NCBI GenBank assembly: GCA_959347315.1
Contig: OY365811.1
Span: 35,056,571 to 35,120,570, forward strand
DNA: 64,000 nucleotides
Source of the DNA: Bimastos eiseni
Taxonomy: Eukaryota; Annelida; Clitellata; Crassiclitellata; Lumbricidae
Direction of reading: 5' to 3'
The notes beneath the pieces were generated by a model that saw only the letters and a program-made list of their open reading frames with translations, was not told the DNA's origin and searched no databases. Shown here one piece after another: positions 32,340 through 43,182 of the stretch (the first letter of the stretch is position 1; every line of letters begins with the position of its first letter). Made by a program: the position numbers and the translations under genes.

Positions 32340-33190
32340 CAAATATATATTTATTCAATTCAACTTAACAAACATAATATCTTTGTTTAATTTTATCTTC
32401 GGGATCCAGGTTTAATTAGGGTTGAACCGAAACTTTAACGAGTATTGTAGTACTCGGCATAAACTGGGACTCGAACAAAACTGACAAACCATGGCATGAT
32501 TACAAGTAGGCTTACAGTATGAACGGATGATGACAAATTATTTACTTAACTTGGATTAATTTGTTGGGAATTCAGCTTCTCTTTAAGCACGAATTATTTT
32601 TCAATAATCCAACTTCTCTGTAGGTCGTACACAAGAACATAAATAACTAATTAGGCTTATCATTTTAGAGAAGAGGCAAAGTGCGACAATGATCTACGTT
32701 ACTATGTTGAATCACGGTGACAATTTCATTATTTCTGTTTAGCAAATCAGACATTGTCAAAAGATAAGTTAACGTTTGAATTTCTCCTGTTGGATGCATA
32801 GATACTACAGACAGTCAGCGTCAGTTACACTGATTATCAACTGTAGCAATATAAGCATGCAGCTAATAACGAGTCCTGCCCAGTGACTCAATCAAATTGA
32901 GCGCTGAAGTTTTATTAGAAAAGTAATTAGTCGGCTAACTACAGCCAGTGCCACGTGTTATCATCATTATAAGGTCTTGTTCTTGGTTTGTAGGTATTAG
33001 GCCGTTGGGCGAGCTTATGGCCTAATCTTGGGACCTATGATCATGGGTGCATGGAGGGCTTTTGTCCTAGGAAGGGCTTTTTTCCAGAGGACTTAATTAT
33101 GTCTGTTGCTCGTAGGACCTGCCTGCTGCCTGCATACTGGCGTATAGGACCTACTCTGTTGGCTAAATTTACTTTAAAAGTATCTGTTCT
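32340..33190. other. Intergenic DNA without recognisable genes
   Basis: AT-rich sequence; no RNA gene, ORF of note or repeat unit was recognised. Confidence 0.5.
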
Positions 33191-33527
33191 AGGACAATAA
33201 CCCACGTATAAATAACCCCCGGAAAATAACCCCCATGTAAAAAACCCGGACAATAACTCTCCGACACGATAATACCCATAGGCCCACACCAATATTATGC
33301 AGATAATTATATTACATTACAAATAATGTAAAAAATCAGAAAGTTATGATGATTTTATTAGATATAATGTGATACATTCGTGAACCATTCACGTTGAGTA
33401 TTAAATTAAATCTCGAAAATGAAATTGTTACATACTGTCAAATAGTTCAGCGCACTCAAAAATACAGGTTGTTATCTATTCCACAGAGGTAGTCAAAAAC
33501 TACAATCAGTACCAAGTAGGGTTTGTG

Positions 33528-33765
33528 TGGCACGGTGGCCGATTGGTTAGAGCGGTCAGCCCGTAACGTTCAGTGTACGCTGAGCGAGCGGGTTCAACCC
33601 TCGTCCGATTAGTCACTGTGTAGGAACCTCAATTGAGCAAGTCCTTCGTGCACAATTGCTCTGCACTCCAACTGCAATTGCGCCGTCGAGGCGTGTGTAT
33701 GCACTTCTGAGCAAAAGATGTTGGAAGAAGGGTGGTATCAAATTTCGGTAATAAAAAAAAGATGG
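33528..33765 (+). mobile_element. tRNA-derived SINE
   Basis: The head has an A box within TGGCCGATTGGTTAGAGCGG and a B box GGTTCAACCC at 33591-33600, spaced as in tRNA genes. A tRNA-unrelated body follows, ending in an A-rich tail (AATAAAAAAAAG) near 33760. The head is too diverged in the D and anticodon arms to be a working tRNA. Confidence 0.65.
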
Positions 33766-34002
33766 CGCTCCCTGTAGTTTTTTCGACGGTCAGAATCCGT
33801 TCATTTGAGTCAGCATATTTCTTTCTTGGAGGCTGTGATGGTCTGAGTGAAGACCAATCAGAAAATGGTCTGCAACCTATCTACTAATTTAAATCTTACG
33901 GTATTTATGTGATAGTTTCTGCTTAATTCTTACTATTATGCTAGTCAGAGGTTATTGGCCGGGTTTTTTCGCATGGGGGTCTATTATTCGTGGGTTATTG
34001 TC

Positions 34003-34200
34003 CGGGGGTTATTTGTACGGGGAGTTAGTGTCTGGGGGTAATTGTCCGGGGGTTATTTGTACGGGGAGTTAGTGTCTGGGGGTAATTGTCCGGGGGTTAT
34101 TTGTACGGGGAGTTAGTGTCTGGGGGTAATTGTCCGGGGGTTATTTGTACGGGGAGTTAGTGTCTGGGGGTAATTGTCCGGGGGTTATTTGTACGGGGGG
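34003..34200. repeat. 44-bp tandem repeat
   Basis: About four near-identical copies of GGGGGTTATTTGTACGGGG followed by AGTTAGTGTCTGGGGGTAAT and TGTCC. They look like amplified subterminal sequence of the enclosing element. Confidence 0.9.
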
Positions 34201-34214
34201 GGGGTTATTGTCCT

Positions 34215-35140
34215 GTCACCAAAGTGTCGCATAATTAAAGACGTTGTATATTTATAGGCGTAATTGTTGGCCGCAGGTTTAATAAGCCCTTACGCCCTAT
34301 GGCTTTATTCATGGACAAGAACACTATATAGATAATCGCGCATCGAACGAAGAACTGCTTGAAAAATCAAGCACTCGTTTACCGGCCAAACACGAAATAA
34401 CAATGAGGGTGCGGTTCAAACTATGAAGCATAAAATAAGTCTTTGGGCGCGGGTTAAAGATGCCGACATAAAGAGTTAAGAAACCGTCGGCGTTAGACAT
34501 GCACTGCTTGGCACTATTGCTGTGACGTTTTCGAATAGGACAACGACTGGTTTTGTAGATGAAATTTTATGGATATCTTCAGAAACTATTCAGTGCAAGT
34601 AAGAGATGAAAAGTCGTCGTCTGTTTCGCGTTTTGTCGTCATTGGACAACCTCTTAACAGTTGGCATATATTTACAGACGGATGTAGCTGTTTGCTTTTG
34701 CCCTCGTTGGCGCACTGTTTCCGTGTCTAATGGCTGTCCGAGCTGTTAATTTTGACCCCACCTAACTCTTTAATAGGCATACAATACATCACGACACCTA
34801 CCCTATCTCGCCTTACCCCTTGTGACATTTTTTAACCAAAGCTATTAATTAGGTCTTACTTTATATTACCTTATTTAACTTATCCGGTCTTACATTACGT
34901 TAGCGTCGAACATACATGCTTTACTTTATTTACCTTACGCACCTTGCACTGCTTAACCGTTTGCCTTCTTTGTTTTAATTACATTTGCATTACTTTGCAG
35001 TAAGGTAAAGTCTTCCCAGATTTAAATAGGCATCATATACACAACGTCCTACCAGCTTTGTTGCAGCACGTTGCACTGACATCATAATATATAAATATAG
35101 GCCTACATTGACAAACGTCTATATATATACATAACGAGTA
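34215..35140. other. Intergenic DNA without recognisable genes
   Basis: No coding or repeat structure was recognised apart from loose CTTACNTTA-like periodicity near 34850-34940. Confidence 0.45.
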
Positions 35141-35144
35141 GGCT

Positions 35145-35228
35145 ATGCATATATATATATATATATATGTATATACATATGTATATTTATGTATATATAT
35201 ATATATGTATATATATGTATATATATAG
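35145..35228. repeat. (AT)n/(ATGT)n microsatellite
   Basis: Runs of TATATA with TATG interruptions, ending in a TAGGCCTA palindrome. Confidence 0.9.
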
Positions 35229-35399
35229 GCCTATAGGTTACCAATGTATCTGACGATGCCAACATCTTTTACTCTCTCATCTCCCTCAGTAGGCTACACT
35301 ATACGAAATTGCGATTGCCGAATTAACCAAAAGAAGCGATTTTACTCTGAACCAACAAATTCACCTTGATCTTGACAAGATTCCCACTAAGCTTAGGTC

Positions 35400-35760
35400 C
35401 TATAATAAATCTGTCCAACTTACCCCTATTAACAACCACATCGACGGCAAAACAATTAAATAAGTCAAAACTACGACAATCTCATTAAACAAGTCAAAAC
35501 GATGAGACGGAGCGAGAGAGGCTTGGCCTTGCTCTTCGTATTGTGGCAATGCATACGAAGAACGGAGAAGAACAACCCTGGGTTGTAGAATGAAGATATC
35601 TACGACCAGATGATGGTGACTCCAGAAAACATGGCTGTCTAAGATAGGATGCTGCACAACCGGTTCGGCGGATTCCCTTTACCCAGACTTGGGACTGGCA
35701 CTTTCAGGCAACGATCGAGCGGTGGCGTAGTCTGGCAGCTCAGAAAATCAACGCATCTTG
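35400..35760. repeat. Possible repeat copy
   Basis: The right part (35685-35735) shares GACTTGGGACTGGCACTTTC and a following GTGGCG-type block with 47835-47880. This points to a dispersed element of unknown class. Confidence 0.35.
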
Positions 35761-35913
35761 GCATGAGTGAGCATACAATGCAATTCGTTCCGCACGTAAT
35801 TAGATAGACCTATATGCATAAATGTTTATAATTATGACAATGCATTGAAGCCCCGCCAATTAGCCAAGCTGCACCATATAAAATGTATATATATATATTG
35901 TAGTTGAGCAATC

Positions 35914-36006
35914 TGAGACAGACAGACAGACACAGACAGACAGACAGAGACATACAGAGACAGATAGGCATGCAGGCAGCCAGACAGAGAGAGACAGGGA
36001 GAGAGA
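35914..36006. repeat. CAGA microsatellite
   Basis: CAGACAGACAGA runs grading into GAGA repeats. Confidence 0.85.
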
Positions 36007-36484
36007 TCGAGGCCCTCGTAAATGACATTACCATAATCCAGGGTATACTGCGTGCGAATGCATGCGTCAGAGTGGACGCGACTTTAACAGACAGCGCGTG
36101 GCGTACAGCTCGTATTGGCATTGTCATATAGAGGGAGAAGGTCATCGTCCAGTTGTAGATTACGCAAGGAAGTTTGAGAAGAAAACGTTAAACGAGGTTT
36201 ATAAATTATGCAAATCTATCTTTAAAAACGTTGAAGACTAAACCTAAAGCATAAAGACTATTTTAGACCCTAGTGTTTTCCATCGCTGCTGTGTGCACGG
36301 TTTCCTCTATCTCGACCTACATGTAGTCTTCGTTCTGTATCGGCCAAAACCCTCACTTCGGTCATATGTCAAATTACTTACTAAAGGTTCAGAACTGGCT
36401 CCTATCTGTCAGCGCATAGAGTATTGGATCGCCTCTATGCTATGACCATGCCAGCTATAAGCCTTGTTCAGACTTAACAGCTTC

Positions 36485-36765
36485 ACCTTTGTCGGTCGGT
36501 GTCTGGTGCACATGGCATTCGCTCCCTGCGCTCAACGACGAAGGGGTTCTCATCGTCTCGTTCACCCGCACCACCTCTAGGCCTATGCAGTCACGGAGCT
36601 TTATCGGTGTTGGCTCCGGCGTTGAGGAATGGCCTCCCTCTTGCGCTGCGTCTGCTCCCTACTATAGGCCACTCTCCGAAACATTCTACAAGCCCTTGAA
36701 AACTGTGATTAAGTCGGAAGTTCCTCTGAGTAGTTCATCTGAACTGAAGAGGTCTTATATGTGAA
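36485..36765 (+). pseudogene. LINE remnant, L2/CR1-like C-terminus
   Basis: In one frame SLRSTTKGFSSSRSPAP is followed by LRNGLPLALRLLPTIGH. This fits the conserved end of L2-type proteins (RSLRSS-x-x-x-LL-x-V-x-R, then LWNSLP-x-x-LR, then I-x-x-FK). A frame change is needed near 36700 to continue. It is a dead fragment. Confidence 0.55.
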
Positions 36766-36918
36766 TACTCAAATGAATCCTAATCTTAATCTAAAAGCTT
36801 CTAAAGCGTCACTCAGGGCCGAGCGCATGGCATCAGCTTATTCAAGAGCGCATCGTCAAGTCACGAAAAAATTAAAAGACACCTTGTCCATATGAATCTA
36901 TGATAGATGATGTCTAAA

Positions 36919-37111
36919 CAGGGGCGCAACTAGGGGTGCTGAGTGCTATGGGTGCTTGAGCACCCATAAATAAAAAAGTTGACAGACACAATTGATCCAA
37001 TTCCGATGATTTTTTTTGAAGGGAGGTGCGAGGGTGCTTTCATTTGCTGCTTCACGCCTTCGAAGTTTGTAATATGAGCACCCTCTGGAAAGTGCTCTGG
37101 TTGTGCCTCTG
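36919..37111. mobile_element. Small hAT-like MITE
   Basis: The 193-bp element starts CAGGGGCGCAACTAGGGG and ends with the inverse of CAGAGGCACAACCAGAG. Ends beginning CAGRGGC are hAT-like. The flanks tgtctaaa and ttcataaa are only partly alike, so the target duplication is uncertain or decayed. Confidence 0.6.
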
Positions 37112-37865
37112 TTCATAAAACATAAAAGTGTTTAAATAAAACTGACCGAGACGCTTGCGGAAACACATGAGATCAATTTCATATGCATGTAGGCCTAAAT
37201 GTTTCAGAAATCTGGCTGAGCTGAAATGCGCATGTCAGCGATGAGTGTTCGGAAGGAGACGTCTTCACATCAGAGTACTTAATTGTTGCCTTCTGTATCA
37301 GCGTAATGAAAACTAGAAGACACTCAGAACTGTCAACGTTATCATTGCTTGCACGCTCTCTGGCAGTGCCAGACCCAAGCTTGCAATAACGAAGGAGAAC
37401 AGCGAGGATGATCCTTGTCACCACACAGTTTCGTTAATTTAAACTATAAATCATATGAAAACTAATGTGTTGCAGGCCGTTATTGTCGTCGGAAATTAAC
37501 ATCCTCAGTTTATGTCTAAACTATCTTAAACGCCTCTCAACCCGACCCCTAATGACAGCCGCCGCTGGACATGGGTCACATAAAAAAATTATGACACAAG
37601 ATGATTGGTTACAAACCCATAGTAAATATTATTGATTGATGAAGGTTGAATTGACATAAAGCTCGCTAGAAAGCAGGAAGGGAGATCCATAATAATAGTT
37701 TACGACACATTGTTCTCTGAGTGACGAAAGCGGTGACCCCCCACCTGGGTCGAATACTATGCACACACAGACGACTAATTATAGTCTATTGACAGAGATG
37801 TTTCATATAATAGCGCATCTGGATGTAGAAAAATACTAAGAATAATGCATACGCTCACTTGCGTA
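37112..37865. other. Intergenic DNA without recognisable genes
   Basis: Nothing supportable was seen. Confidence 0.45.
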
Positions 37866-37869
37866 TACT

Positions 37870-37955
37870 CTTTATATATATATATATATATAATATAGGC
37901 CTATATAGTAGGCCTATATTAGGACCCATAGGCCTATATGTAAGCCTATATTAGG
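37870..37955. repeat. (AT)n tract and TAGGCCTA cluster
   Basis: An AT run is followed by closely spaced palindromic AGGCCTATAT units at 37896, 37910, 37929 and a variant at 37942. Confidence 0.8.
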
Positions 37956-38151
37956 AAAAGTAATGGACCCATACAAAGATAGATCTTTGGGAATATCAAA
38001 GTCAATTTAGAATGGCGTGAGAGCGACTGCAGAAGATAAGTTGAAAACGGTGACAAAAAACAAGCAATTAAATCAGCTTAGATGTGCCTTTGATACTGTT
38101 CACTGTGAAACTTAAGTTGTTTGGTAGAATATCTATAGTGGTTAGCAGAAT

Positions 38152-38240
38152 AATGTAATGTAATGTAATGTAAATCCTCGAAAATTTATCAGCGCCCACA
38201 AAAGACACACCATGGAGACCAGCTTATTCACCGGCGCTAA
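38152..38240 (-). repeat. Dispersed repeat with (AATGT)n end, short copy
   Basis: AATGTAATGTAATGTAAATCC then CAGCGCCCACAAAAGACACA. It matches the first part of 25765-25985 and stops near 38235. Confidence 0.6.
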
Positions 38241-39420
38241 TAACAGTAGTCCTATACGAAAAACTTTTGCTAAGTTGGCTCAAAATGAATTCGCTATTTT
38301 CATTAATTCGGCGTTCATGATTTCGTATACTATAGTGCGATGATGGAGCTGTGAGACTCGAGAAAATATATTTATTATTCATCAATACAAAGATCAAAAG
38401 CCTTCTGGACCACTTTAAATCCTTAAGTTTGTTATGTTTTATATATTTTATCAATACCAAGACGGAAAACTCCGCGGAATTGACAGTTAGGCAGACGTGT
38501 TTGCCTGCTGACTACAGCGCTACACACTGTCTCAATCGTGTGACTAACAGTTAGAACTTTCGTTCTCTGCGCTGACCTTCGGTTAGATATCTTGAAGTAT
38601 GTACACCATACACAACGGAAGTGTAAGACACAGTTGCAAAACAGACATCGCCTGTGTTCAGCTCACAAAGTTAATAATAGCTAAATAATGATAATATTAT
38701 TATGTTATGTAATTTTATTGATACCAAGACGGGAAATAGGTTGTTATTATTAACTTGATGAGCTGGACAGAGTCGATGTCTGTTTTGATCTTTATTATGG
38801 ATCATAACATCTTTATAACTTCCACCGTGTGTTCAATCCCCATTCACAATTCTATAGATCGCGACAATATGTTTTGATTAAAAAAAACAATTTTTTTATT
38901 AACATGATAATTTCTGTGAGTTTCAAGCGTAAAAAATAGATCTAGTTTTTGAATTGCGTGTTCAATGGAACGAACACTGTACCTGTTATCTATTTGTAAA
39001 CCAGCTGCATCATGTCAGTCAAGTGTTCTGCATGGTCGCCTCCAGGATAGCAGGACCTGCTGCTGTGTTCAACCCTGTGACGTACGAATTGATTTATTTA
39101 ATCCGCGGACTACAAATCAGAAACGACCTTTGCCTGTTTATGTCACTCTGGTAATTGTTTGCGGACGTATAGAGGTGTTGAGTCCATTGACGGTCACTAG
39201 AACTGTTGTTATAATGACAATAACAGGTGACTTTGCGATTGAAATTCCTGCATCCAATCGAAGATAAAGTTTCGCAATATTGATCGATACAGACGGCAGA
39301 ACGTACTGCATTATGCACGACGAGTCCGTAATGAAGTTTGGATGGTTCTGCTTCAGTGCTTTCAACTTCTCTGTGGTCCGCTGCTCTTTCAAATCCACGT
39401 CTGTCCATGTCGCTATAGTT
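38241..39420. other. Intergenic DNA without recognisable genes
   Basis: Short frames only; no similarity recognised. Confidence 0.4.
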
Positions 39421-39697
39421 CTGTCTCTGCCAATGTTTTGTTTCTGTTGGTCTCTGTTTGTCTGTCTGTGCCTGGGTCTTTCTCCGTTTGTCGCTTTCAC
39501 TTCGGCGTATCATAGCGAGTCCTTGCTCTCGGCTATCTGTTTGTCCATGGCTCTGTACCTCCCTGTCTCTCTTTGTCACCCTCTGTCTCTCATTGTCTCT
39601 GTCTCTGTCACTCTCGCGCACACACACACAGACAAACGCACATTTGCACATGCACGCTCTCTATTTCTCTCCCTCCCTCTCTCTCTCACACACCCAC

Positions 39698-39729
<32 letters not shown>

Positions 39730-39830
39730 TATTTCTTTCTTTCTTTCTACCTTTATCTCGTTCTTCCTCTGTTCTCGCCTTTGTCGCCGTCTGTCTGTTT
39801 GTCTGTCTCTCCGTTGTATATTTTTCCCTC
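39420..39830. repeat. Pyrimidine-rich simple sequence with (TTTC)n
   Basis: CTGTCTCTG-type simple DNA, a CA run at 39620-39632 and (TTTC)n at 39703-39750. The Leu/Ser-rich frames are artefacts. Confidence 0.8.
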
Positions 39831-40034
39831 TCCCCGTCGTCCGTAGCTCTGCTGTTCTTTAACGGTGAATCTAATTCGTTACGAGTATAGACTGCTATTG
39901 CCACTAATCAACCAGTTCCACCCGGTCCAACCGGGATCTGAGCAGGAACCTCAACCAACTCCGACACAGACGAATTCACAAGCTTCGCTGATCGGCCTCA
40001 GCGGCCACAGGCTACAACGCGTCCCCTAGTTCCA

Positions 40035-40245
40035 CTCTCCTCCCCTTCTCCTCCTCCTCCTCTTCTTCCTTCTCCTCCTCCTCCTCTTCCTCCTTCTCCT
40101 TCTCCTTCTATTCCTCCTCCTCTTCCTCCTTCTCTTTCTCCTTCTCCTCCTCTTCCTCCTCCTCCTCCTCTTCTTCTTCTTCTTCTCCTCCTCCTCTTTC
40201 TCTTTCTCTTTCTCCTCCTCCTCCTCCTCTCCTCTTCCTTATCCT
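40035..40245. repeat. (CTC/TCC/TTC)n tract
   Basis: About 200 bp of almost pure pyrimidine on the + strand. The Glu/Arg/Gly-rich minus frames are artefacts. Confidence 0.9.
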
Positions 40246-41095
40246 CTTGCACTCTTCAAACTTTCCCACGAAATTCTCCTCCTTAGTCTCCACCTCTCCC
40301 CGCTGCTCAAATCTCATCTCCGTTATTCAGCTGCCAATTCTTTGCTGCTGTTCTTCATTCGGTCTCTTAATTTATTATAGGCCTACGTCATGGACTCATG
40401 ATTAACTCAATTTTATCAAATCCAGTTATCTTAAGCATCCGATTCTTCCGTAAAATCTCCTCCGTTCGCCATTGCTTCTTCTGCTGCATACTCTCCATCT
40501 ATCTTCCTCTCGTGTTTACTATCTATCTTGTTATCCATCCTGCCCACCTTCTCATCCTTTAATCCTCAATGGCTCAACTAGTTGCCGACGTACGGATGCG
40601 CTAATCTGATTAATATTCATGACCTGTGACCTGTCTGACCTTTCGGCCTAGCATAGACGACCACATTTCGCTACGAGGTGGGTCCACAGCGCATAGGCAG
40701 GATCCTTCTTATAGTTCGCACCCTGTCTAAATTCAGAGTCGTCATTGAGGCCTGAACGACCGGACTGGAAACCCAAAGCCTACTTAAATAGTCACGATCG
40801 GTCGCTTGCCCATCAGACTGGTTTGCTTAGAGACCAGTGCCTAAACAGCTTGGACACCGTCGCAATCCGGTCTGTAGACGCAGACCTGATACATCTAGTC
40901 TCGCGAGGATTTCAAGTAGTTTACGACAGAATCCATCGAGTTTTTCTACTTCCTCGCAAGTGTGTCAGAATCCAAAAGCAGTTCGACGACTTTCTCCTGA
41001 CAAAAAGAGTTCCTCGCAGCTTCTTCCAAGATCTCTCTGAGGTTTTTCTGTCACGGTAAGCTACGACAATAATTGAAGTCAGCCTATGGCATACT
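40246..41095. other. Region with one unassigned open frame
   Basis: A 104-codon + frame at 40745-41059 is not obviously repeat-derived but shows no domain I recognise and no flanking splice sites that I trust. It is left unassigned. Confidence 0.3.
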
Positions 41096-41099
41096 GTAT

Positions 41100-41292
41100 C
41101 ATGTATCGGAGGGTAACCTTATATTTGTATCAAACTATATCAGAGGGTAACCTTATATTTGTATCAAACTATATCAGAGGGTAACCTTCTATTTGTATCA
41201 AACTATATCAGAGGGTAACCTTCTATTTGTATCAAACTATATCAGAGGGTAACCTTATATTTGTATCAAACTATATCAGAGGGCAACCTTAT
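41100..41292. repeat. 34-bp tandem repeat
   Basis: Six copies start at 41111, 41145, 41179, 41213, 41247 and 41281, with core GGGTAACCTTATATTTGTAT. Copies are nearly identical; differences are A/C at one site and one GGGCAACC. Confidence 0.93.
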
Positions 41293-42420
41293 AATTATTT
41301 GATTCATGTATCTCGTTCCTTAAAAGATAGTTTGCCGATGATAACAGGGTCGGTATAATAGCGTAAGAGTATCTTGGTATATCTTCAACTTCTTGCTCTT
41401 TCGTTGCCGCTTTTCCGCAAGAATGTTATCAGGTCGGGAGCGCCCCTTGAGCGTCGCTATATACATGTATATCAATTCACAATTACGATTACCAACGCAT
41501 TCTGTCACGGAAATGGAAACCTTCATTGATCATGACAACAACTGTCTTATGTCTTTCCTGGCCACATTTATTGATAGTTTTCAAACTTACTCGTGATCGG
41601 AAACCGAATATTAGCAAAGGTAGGCATATAATTAAGGTTCATCATCGTTGTAATTTAGGCACTGGCTTAGCGGTCGTTCAAGGTCCATAAGTGACACATT
41701 CTGGCACTAGGTGTCGCTAGGATGTGTTAAGCGCGTTAAACAAACAAACCATTGTCACTTCGACTTATTGTCCCAACAGCCTTCTGGGCGATCTAATTAG
41801 TTTGTTTGTTTTTTTATCTTTGTAATCGTCCTTATATTTTTGCTATGTTTACGTCGTCATTTGAACTCATTTATTTAATTATATAGTTATTTACGTTTAT
41901 TTATATATGCCATTATTTGTTTATCACTTAATCAAATAATAGTATTTACATTAAGTGATATCCACTATCGCTTATAAATATTGACATATCGGTCATGGCT
42001 GATGACGGTATTTCTGATGACAGGGCTAGGCTGTTGCTTGTCAAGTGCGTAGATCTCCACACAAGAAACAGTCGAGGAGGGTTGAAGACTGAACCCTTTA
42101 GCACGTGAGAGAGCGATGCTTCTTAGCCAATCGTCTGTCGGTATCCAATTCTGGTTAACTTTCGTGACAAACAAAATCATAACCGTATGTTTACGACGTC
42201 AGGGATAGCAAGCAGAAAACGTTTTGCACATGACCGGAAATCGACGTTTCTCGCGACAGAGGAGTTATGATCGCTTGAGAGACATTTCTTCTACGAAACG
42301 AGCTTAAAAATCGACAGATTGAGAAATGCAATGAAATTCATCGCAGCCAATACAGGCATTTAACAGTCAGTCAAGGGTTGACTCCAACGACACCGCGGCT
42401 CCTTTGAGCTATTCTCCATT
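41293..42420. other. Intergenic DNA upstream of SLC26A11
   Basis: No gene recognised; AT-rich at 41815-41960. Confidence 0.45.
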
Positions 42421-42460
42421 GGTATATATACCCTGGCGCCTTCGTTTGCTCGTTCGCTCG
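42421..42460 (+). promoter_or_regulatory. Possible TATA-type promoter of the SLC26A11-like gene
   Basis: GGTATATATACCC at 42420-42432 lies about 345 bp before the start codon in otherwise non-AT-rich sequence. A transcription start would be near 42455. A pyrimidine tract ending TTTTTGTAG at about 42694 could be the acceptor of a 5' UTR intron. Both are inferences. Confidence 0.3.
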
Positions 42461-42518
42461 CTGCTTCGTCCTTCGACACTCTGTTAGTTCATTCATTCGT
42501 TTGTCATTCGTTCACATC

Positions 42519-42553
42519 TTTTATATAGCGCCTCTTTGAGATATCTACAAAAC
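42519..42553 (+). repeat. TATAGCGCC dispersed-repeat fragment
   Basis: TTTTATATAGCGCCTCTTTG followed by AGATATCTAC. It is a short copy of the family also seen at 63816-63880. Confidence 0.55.
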
Positions 42554-42775
42554 ATGCAGAAACGATTCGACCGACCTTCCTGCTTAATTGACCCGACGAT
42601 GACTTGGGTTGATAACCCTCCCGTTTTGAGCATCATTCGCATGCGCATAGAAGAAGCTGCTGATTATTAACGATGATCACTATTTCTTTTTGTAGTATTC
42701 GTTCCATCTCCCTGAATTACTCCACGCGTTCTTTAGCTCTTCTCGACCGAAGCAAGTGCCTTTCCTCCATTCACC

Positions 42776-43182
42776 ATGGATTCGGGCAACGGAAAATATT
42801 GCTTTGGCTCCGACTCGGCGACGGCCAGCCCAAATTCCGGCGCTCGACCGGTCTACGCCCTGGATGTCGACGGGAACCCTCTGAGAAGGTCAACGTACGA
42901 CAACGGTGGCTACAGCCGCGCAGGAGATGGCTACCCAGAGGACGAGGCCAACGGTCTGGAGATGGACTTGGAAGACAGCGACCTGGAAGAGGTGGCGACG
43001 AATGCCTGTCTTAGGGAGGTGCAGGTGAACATGGGGATCTTCTGCTCGGAGCTGAGGGGAGAGTCGAAGGAAATGAAGCACACTCTGGGGAAGATGGACT
43101 TTAAGAAGAAGATAAGGTCCTGCTTCTCGCTCGAGAAACTCAAAGAGATCGTTCCAATCATCGAATGGGCGCCCAAGTACAG
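42776..43182 (+). CDS. SLC26A11: SLC26A11 exon 1: N-terminal cytosolic region
   Basis: Starts at ATG 42776 (context CACCATGG, close to Kozak). 135 codons plus two bases; donor CAG|GTGAGG. Rich in Asp/Glu around residues 55-75 (GLEMDLEDSDLEE). Ends with PIIEWAPKY, the usual lead-in to the first helix. Confidence 0.9.

Larger units (their letters stand above)
33191..34214. mobile_element. Putative DNA transposon with GGACAATAACCC ends
   Basis: The left end AGGACAATAACCC (33191) is inverted at the right end GGGGTTATTGTCCT (34214). Subterminal ATAAATAACCCCCGG units on the left recur inverted as GGGGGTTATTTGTACGG on the right. The element is about 1.0 kb, without a transposase. A SINE lies inside it (33528-33765) and a tandem array fills its right end. 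No target-site duplication was identified. Confidence 0.55.

Noticed and set aside
31435..32342. Reading frames of 255-300 codons (PPRQK, FCLGG and LLSRG repeats)
   Set aside because: A 15-bp repeat without stop codons keeps several frames open; no flanking unique coding sequence or splice sites.
33528..33605. Functional tRNA gene
   Set aside because: A and B boxes are present, but the cloverleaf arms do not pair and a SINE body with an A-rich tail follows.
40745..41059. 104-codon + frame as a gene
   Set aside because: No recognisable domain, splice context or promoter; kept only as an unassigned frame.
41100..41292. Regular 34-bp repeats resembling a CRISPR array
   Set aside because: The repeats are directly adjacent without unique spacers, and the DNA is from an animal.
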